NCBI GenBank assembly: GCA_037957365.1
Contig: JARHVA010003634.1
Location: forward strand, 1,145,001 to 1,209,000
DNA from: Torreya grandis
Lineage: Eukaryota > Streptophyta > Pinopsida > Cupressales > Taxaceae
Length of the DNA: 64,000 nt
Direction: 5' to 3'
The position numbers and the translations under genes are program-made. This document shows, one piece after another, positions 28,510-39,211 of this stretch (the first letter of the stretch is position 1; each line of letters starts with the position of its first letter). The notes beneath the pieces are model-generated. The model had not been told where the DNA came from. It searched no databases and worked only from the letters and a program-made list of their open reading frames with translations.

Positions 28510-28893
28510 GACATGTATTTGCATTAATTACTGCAAAAAAATCTAAAAATGTTAGCTCTACTTATTGTAGTACACAAAACAAAGGAACAAGTTAAGAGAA
28601 GATATGATAAGAGAGGTAACCTTATTTCCTATTGGGTCAATTGTGTTGCATGGTAAATATTTGAGACAAGTGAAGGTTATTCCAAGTGGACTTCACTTTA
28701 TTGATTATGAACCAGATAACAAAGTCTTGCATTATAGCCACCATGTTATTACAATTATCTTATATATTCCTAGAATGAAACAAACAAGTGGCCAAACTAA
28801 GTGGAAACTAGATAAAGAATATCATGAAAGTATCTTACATGTTATTAAGGAGTGATTTGAACTGATTAGTCTTCTATAGTTTTTAAGTCTTAC

Positions 28894-28948
28894 ATGACAT
28901 CATCTATTTTTCTTCTAGGGGTGCATGAAAAACTATAGATGATGTCAT
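28894..28948. repeat. 14-bp perfect inverted repeat (stem-loop)
   Basis: ATGACATCATCTAT at 28894-28907 is the exact reverse complement of ATAGATGATGTCAT at 28935-28948, with a 27-bp loop. An adjacent CTATAGTTTTT (28873-28883) is complementary to AAAAACTATAG (28926-28936), so two mutually exclusive pairings are possible. It lies 36 bp beyond the stop of the transposase-like frame. Its role is unknown. Confidence 0.6.
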
Positions 28949-29559
28949 TAATTAATAGCCCTAATTAACTATATAGACATAGTTAGATTCCACATATCAA
29001 AAATTGGTGGGAATAACCTATGAGATAAATTGTTATAAAATATGTTGGCATACATTGTTACAAAATTAAGATTACAAATGCATTGAATTAAGTCACACCA
29101 TTGAAGAACACAATATTAACCAAATTATTTGATAAGATAATAAGATTAAATTGTATATAAACTAATGCACATAAATGTATCAATAATATTACTAATTTTT
29201 GTGCACTAATGCAAAGCATGTTACTAATTTTAACTAATATAAAATCACAAGTATATAAACAATAATATGTCATTGAGTGTTTGTCATATAAAATTATTAA
29301 TTTGAAAATAGAAGTGTAGATGTAAATATGCATGGAAAAAACTATATACATGAATATAAAATTATAAATAAAAGACTATAAGCATCATCACTAGTTAGTG
29401 CAAGTCTATGATCCCTCACTACCATCATGTTGTTGACCCTACATTTAAAAGGCAAAAATATCTTAATTAAAACTCTATAAATTATTAACTTGATAATTAT
29501 TTAATGTTTTTATCTATACAAAAATTAAAATTTGTTTTAATCAATCATTTAATCAATAT
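28949..29559. other. Spacer between two convergent decayed genes
   Basis: AT-rich sequence with no recognisable motif. It lies between the 3' ends of the plus-strand transposase-like gene and the minus-strand multi-exon remnant. An 87-codon minus frame at 29088-29351 is composition-driven. Confidence 0.4.
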
Positions 29560-29652
29560 CCTAAAATTTCACCTTTGTATACATCTCCTCCAAATCAAGA
29601 TGCCTACAAGTATGGCACACACTCTATGTCAAATTGTGCCCAATAGATCCCT

Positions 29653-29747
29653 ATATACCAAAAAATATATACATATTAGAATATATCACATTAATGTTTA
29701 TAACCAAATAAAAATACAAATAAAATTTATTTTAAGTTTTATATACC
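29653..29747 (-). other. Probable intron in the minus-strand decayed gene
   Basis: Read on the minus strand it begins GTATATAAAAC and ends TTTTTTGGTATATAG, about 95 bp and very AT-rich. It lies between coherent reading-frame blocks ending IHTSSLE and starting GSIGHNL. Confidence 0.5.
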
Positions 29748-29855
29748 TCTAACGAGCTAGTATGAATGTCACCTTGAGGATATACCTCATCTACTACCTA
29801 AATAGTAGGCTCATCAGCATGTACAACATTATCCTCAACTATGTGTGGAATAATG

Positions 29856-30089
29856 GGATCAATAGAATGAAAAATATAAATTTTCTCTCTCCTATCCCCC
29901 TCAACCTCATGTAAACTAAAGTCACATCTAAGAGACCCCAACAATAAAATAGCCCCCTCATGCAGAACAATAGGATCAATAGCATGAAAAATATAAACTA
30001 TCTCTCTCATATCCCCATTTAGCCTCATGTAAATTGAAGTCATGTCTAAGAGACCCCAATGATAAAATAGTCCCCTCATGCATAATAAA
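29856..30089. repeat. 117-bp tandem duplication x 2 in coding register
   Basis: Units 29856-29972 and 29973-30089 both start GGATCAATAG.ATGAAAAATA and share AAGAGACCCCAA and CCCCTCATGCA. The period is a multiple of three (39 codons). On the minus strand the frame passes through both units without a stop, with REIVYIFHAIDPIV in one and REKIYIFHSIDPII in the other. An expressed internal protein repeat before decay is plausible. Confidence 0.85.
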
Positions 30090-31470
30090 TGCACTGTCTC
30101 CTTGGGGATGCTGAAGACATTGAGATTCTAATTGAATATGTCTGTCATGTACGAAAAATAGTAGTAATATTGGTTTTGTTTAGAGTGAAGTAAGAGGGAA
30201 AGAGGTATGAGGCTATATATATGTACATGTCAACATGTAGTCTTATAATATAATATGGAAAATTTAAAACAAAAAATAAAATATACATGTTATTTAAAAT
30301 TAACACAAATAATAATTTAAATTATATGATAGAATATTGATGAACATCAATACCACTTGCATGCTAATCAACACTATGCACAAGGGCTCTCAAACTCTAA
30401 TTAGGAGTGGAAAATTTTGATAATGACCATGTATCTTGATCATGTGCATCACATGTCTCTGGTGGTATAATGATCACACCATCAAAGCATGAGTCTAATG
30501 TCTCAAATCTACTATCTATATTATAAATAGTGTCCTCCACATATCTAGTAATAGTAGAAAGAGGGATACCATGATCAGCTCCTATGACCTGATAAGCATG
30601 CAATAAATCATTAGTTATAATCTATGCAACCCTACACATCTGACTCATATCACTAATATAATCAATATCACTAGATTACACTATATGTGCCCTCACATAA
30701 GACTCTTATATTGATTTGATTCGTGTATCTAGACATCATAATAATAAAATACTCACACGATCATGTGAAATTTCTTGTGTGTACCGAGTAATGTTTTTCA
30801 CACCCTCTATTGCTTTCCCTTTCCCTAAAACAATTAATTGTGATGTTACATGGTCAAAACTAGGTTAAAAAACCTAATATATATCTCCTATAAGTTCATG
30901 GGTGTTAGGAGGTGGAGGTACTCCCTCATGTTGATAAACATCTTGATATTTCACTTTTCCCTTCCCTTATCCATAGTATGCAGGGATATCATAATAATTT
31001 ACACTCAGGTTTAAGTAAACCTAAGAAAATAATTGTTGTGTAAAATATAGAGGAATATGGTCATTGTTTGGATATTGGACATGTAAAGTGATAAACCTAG
31101 GGTATATCAAGGGTGTCAAAAGATCACATTTACATTTGGATATTGCATACCTTTTTACCCTAGATTGTCCAATGTAATCAAGAAAATAACAACTTTTAAT
31201 CATATGTTTTGATACAAGATTCCCTACTTCTTTGAATCCCACTATTCCTGAAACATTGTCTTTTAATTTTTGCTTGAATTGATCAAGATTTTTTGGATTG
31301 AAAGGGTTGTGTGTTTTTAGTGTTTCTTGAATATTTTTCAATTCTGTTAAAATATTTTCATAATAAATCCTATACAATGTTTAAATGCCTAGATCTCTTA
31401 ATATTTTTAACAATTTATCTATTTCCATATCAGTTCTTCTAAACAAATCTCCCATTTGTAGTATTTCTAA

Positions 31471-33040
31471 TACAAATAAAAAATGAATTAATTACAAGTT
31501 TTAGAAAAAATAAAAATATAAAACATTTACCTATATATAATATTTAAATATGCAATCAAACAGGTCAACATAGTATATGGATACTTATAATGAAGGAAAT
31601 TACTCTTAAATTCATAAAAAATTAAGCATATGTACATGAGTTAAAAAAATATTATATTAATGAGGGACTCTAAATTAGGGTGGTTTCCATTATTGATATT
31701 TGAGTGTTTCAAAGTAAATGGGGTGGCCATATAATGAAATATGTACATATCTTCAATATTTTAAGAAATAATAAATGGAAACCAATAAATAAATTCATAA
31801 GCACAGTGCAAGACTTTCCCAGACATCAAATCGTAATCACAATCTACAAGTAAGATGTAAATTTATTTGTAAGCCTTAAGGGGTTTTCTAATCCTATTTA
31901 AGATAATATTGAAGGTTGGATCTTATTGGTTCAACATTCATCTCATGTTGTAAATTTTTGTTATTATATATAATTGGTTTTGAATACCACACCAGATTGG
32001 AAAGCCCAATAAATTTAATAATGTTAGTTAAATTTTTAGAATGGAAATGGGTTACTAAAATTGATTAAAAGGATTTACCAAATTCCATATACTACATAAT
32101 TCAGAAGCATAAAATAGTGGTGATCTAAAGCTTTGGTTCTTACCAAATATTTATTTCCTCAAGGGATCTTCCCCTAATATGGCTATTTATGTTTATACAT
32201 GTTTGATACCATTAGGGTTAATAGCTAACTATTATGTTTACATTATTTTAGTGTTTAATTTATTCTTATTTACAGGGGTTTATCTTTTTCCCAAGTTATT
32301 TTGAGACCCATTGATCTACATTAGTCCTTAATGGGTGTTTAGAAAATTTATTTCTTCTTTATCACATGTTTCATCGTCACAAGGAGTGTGACATTACAAA
32401 ATTTGAATTAGTCTTATATATCAATAGTGAAAGAATTACTAGAAAATTACATACAATATGAGAAAATAGGAAACTTTGCAATGGTAATCTATGTATGGCA
32501 CATATGCTATAGACTTGAAAACAATGAGTGTAAGATTTGAAATCAGTTGATTAGCATATTATCATTAGAAACATTATAAATTTTCTATATATTCATCCAC
32601 ATTTTGGAAAGGAATAGGCTGGGATGTAAGAGGGTAGTCAGTTTGCTATGCATTTCTTATTTTAATTAGTTCCCAAGGAATTAATTTATAAGATGGATCC
32701 TCTAGGACTTCTAGTATGCTTCTTCTACCAATCAATGCAACTACCGAAACTAATACCTTAGGCCATAGAAAGGCACTTGTATACTTTGATAGTTTATTGT
32801 TTCTATCATATTTTTTCAATTTTTAGTGCATTACACAAAATTTAAACATATTAGTTCTTAGCTATTATGCATGTGAGATACATATCATTTTTCAAGTTTG
32901 CAGGTATTGTGATAACAAATCCTATGATCAAATCCTTTTAAAAATTTGGATGCTTTCACTGATGAGATGGGGTGCATTACTAAAACAACCTTGATGTAAT
33001 ATGCATCACCCAAGTTCAAATATTAGAGGTATTGAAAGGT
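31471..33040. other. AT-rich intergenic DNA
   Basis: No supportable gene. Upstream exons of the minus-strand remnant may be hidden here but could not be traced. Confidence 0.4.
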
Positions 33041-33290
33041 TGGTTGTGTTCATATTGGTGGTATCCATCGGTTCTAGTGGCATTGTGCATAATGCTAGTA
33101 TTCTTAGGCTAGTTGTGGCCATTTCAATGGTATTGGCCGATTGTGACCATATTGGTGGTATTCACTGGTTATGGTAGGATTGATCAAATTATTGGTATTC
33201 ACTAATTATGGAAAAACTATGCGTAATGTTGTTATTTATTAGTTGTGGTGGTTTAAGTGTAATTCTAGAATTGGTTGGTTGTGGCTATTA
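33041..33290. repeat. Degenerate GT-rich minisatellite-like block
   Basis: Variants of GGTTGTGG, CATATTGGTGGTAT and TTCACTGGTTATGG recur irregularly with about 40-60 bp spacing. The block is C-poor and G/T-rich relative to its flanks. No fixed period survives. Confidence 0.45.
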
Positions 33291-35400
33291 ATGTATATAA
33301 TTTAGTTGAATTAAGTTTTATATTCTCTATTAAAAATGAGAAAAAATTTAAAATGAATACTATTTAAAGTTGCATTTATGGATTAGGGAGCCACTATGAT
33401 GATATAGCCATGGATGGATTCTCTAGGTTTACAGTATGTTACTTCTACCAGTCAAAGCACCTACCACATCTATGGTATATGGGAAGTGATGCATTAACTA
33501 GTACCTTAAGCCTTAGAGATGCATTTGTATACATATCATTTTTACATATACATCTATTCATTCATGTATCGTAATTAATATTTGGGCATATAGATGCTTT
33601 GATATTTTAGATACTACATCTATGTATGCATTAGGTATATTTGTGAACTCCAAAGGTAGAAAGAGAGTACACAATATATTTTTAGGTGCCAAAAATTTAT
33701 GATAAATATTTTCTATAGCTTGTAACAAATAATATAACAAATTTACATGTCTAAAGTGTTTCATGTATAAAATTGTGGAGTTGTTCCATATATATATATA
33801 GTTAGATTGAGAAAACCCTTAGTGGATAAGACCCCAATTGGGAATATCCATAAAACAATAAATTATGATAACCCTTTAGACTAAAAGAAAGGAACTAAGG
33901 TGTCAATAAAAAGTACCAGTAATAGATTGACCATGTAAATATTACCACCCCCTAGTTTTACTCAATTTACAAAATAAATATCATGCCAACATCACCAGGT
34001 AATGTTTATTATGGGAATAGATGACCATATAAATTAAACATTTGAATGAAATAACTTGTGGAATTTATAAATTGAAAGTGATTATATTATGATGTTATCC
34101 AGGTGAGATAGCCCAAGATCAATAGATGTGTTGATAAGGTTTGATAATATGTCTTAATCAAAGAAAACAATAACTCTCAAATCTTAGTCAAATTAATATA
34201 ATAACTGATGGGAAATTTTAAAACAAAAATGTTCATGTACAAACCAAGACTTTTATACCAATGATTGAATGAAATAACCATTTAGAATCCATTGATTATG
34301 ATATTTGCTCTAATGTCTTCCCTATCAATCGAACAAAACATAAACTTATATTTAAGAATGATGTCATCATTATGTTTCTTAAGTAAAGTACAATGATAGT
34401 CTAAAAATAATTTTACTATCCCTGATGTAATTGGAGTTTTACAGTTGACAAATCTTATTTAAAATGGTGTAGTTGTTGCAACTTCAATGTTAGTCAACAT
34501 GGCTAGAATGAAAACTAGTGGCAATGATATATTTGAGACTAATGAATCTTTTCACTTACAATATATATTATGATGACAAATATTATATTTTGACATAAAA
34601 AAATAATTGTTAGTGGACAAGAAAATTCATTATTTAGTTTCTTGGAGAGATACATTTGTTATGGTAACATTATAACATGAACTCAAATGATAAGGCAAGA
34701 AAACATATCTAGAATTGGAATGGAATACAAGACATTTTATCAAATAAGTATTATGCATCAAAGGAGTGATACTCACCTAATAAATATTATTAAAATGTAA
34801 TATGCTTTAAAAATATGCATGGTATAACAAGTTTAAACATCAAGACAATAATATAGTCATTAAGGCTAAGGAAGGGGTTTTAAATTTATGTTTAGTCTCC
34901 CAATCTATCTTAAAAGTTGCTAAAAATTAAATCTACCATCCCTTTAATTTCGTTCAAAATAGTTTGAAATATAAATAAGGTGTCTTACAAAATAAATATT
35001 AAATCAAATTCAAAGCTTATCACTGTTTAGATGAACACCATTATGTTATTGTTAATCTCATTGTCTTATGTCACAAGAATATCAAACATATTTATCTGTG
35101 TAAGGAACCTGGGATACATGAGAAAATATGCATATTCATGATGTTTACTATATTTTTGGAAAGTGAGAAATAAAAATATGTATAAAAATCAATATATTAT
35201 CTATCACCATACTCAAAATAGTTCAAACAGAAGTATAGTCACAAGAAAAACATGTCAAATTACCTCAAAAGAAGAGGCATTTTTCTCTAGTTTAATTAAT
35301 GAGACAATTTTAGAAAGTAATTTTAGGACTTGTTTTAATGAAAGTACATCTATTTTAGTTGGGTGAGTAATGCTAGATTTTTTTTTGAGTTATATTGACT
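33291..35400. other. AT-rich intergenic DNA
   Basis: Short open frames at 33558-33764 (minus) and 35163-35366 (plus) have no motif. No other structure was seen. Confidence 0.4.
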
Positions 35401-35403
35401 ATA

Positions 35404-35560
35404 GGGCATGGTGGTCTAGTGGCTACTAATGGATTCATGTTTGATACTTTCACTAGTGATAATATTACTAGGGATTTGCTACTCATCTAGCTCATGAACT
35501 CAGAACTGATTGGTACAAGATTTTTAAAATGGAAAACAATCCCCTTGTGGGTGTTCACTA
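35404..35560 (+). mobile_element. Possible tRNA-derived SINE
   Basis: GTGGTCTAGTGGC at 35411-35423 fits a Pol III A box (TRGYNNARYGG). CATGTTTGATACT at 35436-35448 resembles a decayed B box (GGTTCGANNCC). The spacing is right for a SINE head. The tRNA-unrelated body continues with AGGGATTTGCTACTCATCTA and a short T-rich segment. No clear target duplication was found, so the 3' end is approximate. Confidence 0.35.
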
Positions 35561-36690
35561 GGGGAATATCATGAAAAATAAATGGTGTCTTTTGGTTAGA
35601 TTAATTCCTATGGTTGTCAAATAAATCAAGGTAGACTTGAAAACTATCTCATCAAGTAATTTTAGGATACATGCGTAAATAACAAAACTCTACCATTTTT
35701 ATCTTGTAACCTAAATAACATAACTCATCATATTTGTGCTAAATCAAAGTAAATAACATAACTAATACTATTGAAAGTCAACCTATATTTTTATAATCTA
35801 CATACATATTCATATGCCATAGAAACCAAACTACTATATTACTAGAGCTAAATGGGTGCTCTCAAACAAGGTATGGGAATCCATCATGTAGGGACCAATT
35901 AGAAAACATTCATATGTAGATCTATCTAAAGCTTAAACAATATTTATTAATAAAAATATCAAATGCAAGATTTAAAAACATGATTAATATTCCTAACATT
36001 ACCTAGATGTAACCTTGACTCACATCAACCAAAACTTTCTTCTCCACTCTTCGACTAAACTGGCTTCCAATGAACTAGCTTCAAATGAATTGGCTTGTAC
36101 CAATGGAGTAATGTGCACTATGAACTCTTAAGAAAATGTTGGGAAAGTGGTTTTTGTAGGGGGTTCAAATAGAACACCTTTATTCAAACCCCAAGTCAAA
36201 TTTACACATGGCAGTTAGAACAAAGATGTTTTGTTCTAACCGTATTTGAACAAAGGGGCTTCATTTAAAACCCTCTTCATGTTCTATGATTTCCCTTGTC
36301 TTGGCCTCAAAGTTGGACTCACTTATGTGTGTTATCCCTATTATAATTAACTCTAATTATAAAATGTAAATTATTGAAATATGATCAAGGATGGTATATA
36401 GGATAAAATATAGTGAATATATAGATCTAAAAAAATTATAGAATTTGTAAATTGCTATAAAAATCAATCTAAGGTTAGAATTAGATAATTTTCCTTGTAA
36501 TTTGATTTATTTTAGACTATGTTGACTATATATAAGTTATGATTGTATTATAAATAATGCAAACATAAATGCATTAGAAAATAATGACTCATGGTTACCT
36601 GGGATAAGTTTGTAGGAGGTAAATATGAGTGTAATGAATTTTTTTTTGCTATTACAAGTTTGATCTTCCAAAATATGTGATATACTTAAA
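35561..36690. other. AT-rich DNA flanking the gypsy element
   Basis: Nothing coding. It contains a perfect 11-bp hairpin at 36214-36240 (GTTAGAACAAA / TTTGTTCTAAC, 5-bp loop) next to a GGGGTTTGAA-like stretch vaguely resembling that at 14020-14060. Confidence 0.45.
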
Positions 36691-36700
36691 AATCATGGTT

Positions 36701-39211
36701 TGTTCAATATACGCATGCAAATAGAACATGTTAAACTATACACTCAACTTCTCAAAGACTAATTAGGATAACTAACCTAATAAAAGATGATATGTAACCT
36801 AAATTAAATAGTATGAGGTGAGACCCAAGGACAAATAAAAGGGAATATATAATGCTCAAATTTGAAAGTAACTCACTTAGTAGGGAAGAATATAGAGGGT
36901 CCTATTAAAGGGGACTATGGTCCTAAATTATTCATTTAAGGCTTCAAGTTTACTAAGGATGAGATTCAAACTATGTGTGGATCAAAATAACTAAATCCTA
37001 AGATTAGATTTAATTTCATTCTGAATTTCATTTATTATAACAAGAGTTGACACTCTAATAAATGGAATATACTATAAGGATAAAGATGATCAATGAGTGT
37101 CATCCAATGGGAGAGAGATATTAATTGGTAATGAATAAGGGTATAGGTTGTTTTAAATATGTTGTAAGGTAAGCGATTGTTGTTTTGAATTTGTAAGTAA
37201 GGGAATTTATTTCACTCATTTTGGAAAGGCTTTTATTTTTGAGTTATTTTTGGTCCTTGCACTTTTCTTGGAAGGATTTGTTGGTCAATTATTTTTATAC
37301 TTGTGCATTTCATCAAGGTTTCTTATAAATAAATCGAAATTGAATTAACTATTGAAATGAAAGTATGGAAAGTAAAGAAAGAGTAACTACTAAAAGTAAA
37401 TATTGAGAGAGAGGTGATTATTTTTGTCCTTTCTTTGAGTTTTTGGATGCGTGCAATATTCAAAATTGAAATCTAGCCTAACAAATGCAAGTGTTGATCT
37501 CTAAATTCTCTAGGTTCAAACTAAATGAGTTTTTTAAAACATATTTTTAGATTGTAAATGAATGGATCTATTAAGTAAAATAAGGTTTTATCACATGTAA
37601 TTAAATTAAAAATAAAACCTAGATCCTAAGCAACAATACCCAAAAGTATCTAGGAGTTCTCTTTATAAATGCAAGATAGAATCAACTTTGGTATTTGTAG
37701 GTGGATGCACATTAGGTTTGAATTATTTATATTGAATAAAATAAATATTTGAATTATGATTTTATAAATTATTAATATAAAAAAAACATTTTTAATTTAC
37801 TAAAACAAAGAGAATCAAGAGAAAAATAACTCATATTGATTACCTAGGTTTGACTAAGGTTTTCTACTTGTTAGTGTGTTTGTTTCTATGTGAATTCGAG
37901 TTTGTTTTGAAAATAAAAAATGATTGTGATTATGCTTGAAAGTGTTTGATCTATTTTTTAACATTCAACAAGGATTTATATGTAAATTTTTGTTATGAAA
38001 TTATATAATTAATGGATACAAATAGTAAATAAAGTTAATTAATGTTTTTATGCAGAGATAGGAGAGGAAAATATTATGTTTCCTATCAAATTTTAAATTT
38101 CAAAATAAATATTTAAACTATCACAATAAAATATACTAATGTAATAGAATATACTGAATAAAATAAATAATTCTAAACTAGAAACTCCCAACATGATCAT
38201 AATGTAGATCAATTTAAATCAAATATTTGTTGTAATAAAAGTTGTGTTCAGGTAGCTGGCTCTTTGATTGCTCAATCACATTCCTTGGAGCTCTCTATGA
38301 AAAGGATGAAAAAGGGATACGGAAGGAAAGACTTAGTATTTAAAATAAGAGCACTTGAAAATTGGTTGAGATTATTAACATATAAAAAAGACCTATTTAC
38401 TGATTCATATGAATTCTCATTCTCGAATACTGTGTAGAATGACCACGAAGATAACCAAAAGAGGAGAAAAAGCTTTTCCAAAACTGAAATTAGGAAGGCC
38501 AGGGTTATGTAGAGATTAAAAACACCAATATTCAATACAAAATTCCAATCCAAAATCAAGTTAAAATTAGATTCTTTATAGAAGAGAAAATTATCTTTCT
38601 TGAAAAAATTTAACTAAGTTGAATGGAGATTAAACTTGAGAGGGACTCAAAATGATTAAAAATATAAGAGGGAGTGAATTGGGTCTAAGTGGAGGCAAGG
38701 TTATGATAAATTAATTAATAAGTGTGGAAAAAATCATGGAAAATGCATAAAAAGGTGAGTTTTGAAAGTTAGAAAATAATATATGAATAAGCGGTGATGA
38801 AACCACCACTATTTATAGCTAGCGATTATGTGACCACCACAAACCATGATGGGTTCATCACTCTCTATTACAGAACTATCACAGATGATTAACAACCACC
38901 CTAAAAATTATAGGTTCGTTAGTGATGATTTCTAACCCCCACGGTGGAAGTGTCATCAATGGGGTAGTTTTATAATAAAAAGTGGAACAAGTATCATAGT
39001 TTATGGTGATTCTATCACAAAGTAGGTATTTAAAAAATTAAGGAAAAAGAGACTCAAAGGAATCATTTTTTAATGTTTTTCAAGACCAAAATTATAAGAA
39101 AAAGAAGTAGAGAATGTCATAGAGAACTGAATTTGACCATGTATGTGCAGATCACTCATCATCATTGGATTTATCAAAAATATTATACTCTATAACTTTT
39201 GAGTGCATACA
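36701..39211 (-). repeat. 3' LTR (element orientation) of the gypsy element
   Basis: It is colinear with 46029-48397 along its whole length, for example CACTCAACTTCTCAA near the lower end, GAGAATCAAGAGAAAAAT in the middle and GTGCATACA at the upper end. Boundaries are good to a few bases at the upper end and about 10 bp at the lower end. Confidence 0.82.
38810..38819 (-). promoter_or_regulatory. TATA box candidate in the LTR
   Basis: CTATTTATAG here reads CTATAAATAG on the minus strand, the transcription direction of the element. The other LTR has CTATAAATAA at the equivalent place (about 47992-48001). Conservation at the same LTR position in two strongly diverged copies supports it as the U3 promoter. 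Confidence 0.5.

Larger units (their letters stand above)
25492..28857 (+). pseudogene. Decayed multi-exon DDE-type transposase-like gene
   Basis: A protein of roughly 900 residues can be followed through stops and a few frameshifts. It starts MGNKRNKKSKREIKFS at 25492. Landmarks in order are: IEEGVRRLVFDF and PELYVKFCEKNPHIKIG (26460-26680), a cysteine cluster ILETCCCHNNVEFDIHY (about 26740), CEKCNDVVASPMPCIKC (about 26990), VVDFVENYSFSHQKDIQTQY (about 27417), ISDDNDHETHFVQHYF, WLDGCATQFKS, WSFLESGHGKGEYDG (about 27790), SCFCYDCMKG (about 28205) and SGLHFIDYEPDNKV with HYSH near the end. The conserved D in VVDF, DG in WLDG and D/E in GHGKGEYDG look like an RNase-H-fold DDE triad. From memory, comparable proteins occur in plants and animals as uncharacterised, probably transposon-derived genes; I cannot name a curated superfamily. 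It has at least ten in-frame stops, so it is dead. Confidence 0.7.
29560..31470 (-). pseudogene. Decayed multi-exon gene of unknown family
   Basis: On the minus strand a single register runs from 31470 to 30395 through about nine stops. It gives EILQMGDLFRRTDMEIDKLL, KHMIKSCYFLDYIGQSRVKR, KVKYQDVYQHEGVPPPPNTH, VLGKGKAIEGVKNITRY and YQVIGADHGIPLSTITRYVE. The segment probably starts after an acceptor (TTTGTATTAG). A second block, 30094-29747, contains a twice-repeated module (see the 117-bp repeat) and ends at a good donor, TTAGAG|GTATAT. An AT-rich intron leads to a further exon from about 29652 reading GSIGHNL and SVCHTCRHLDLEEMYT. I do not recognise the family. It converges with the transposase-like gene and could be its second gene or a separate host gene. 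Confidence 0.5.
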
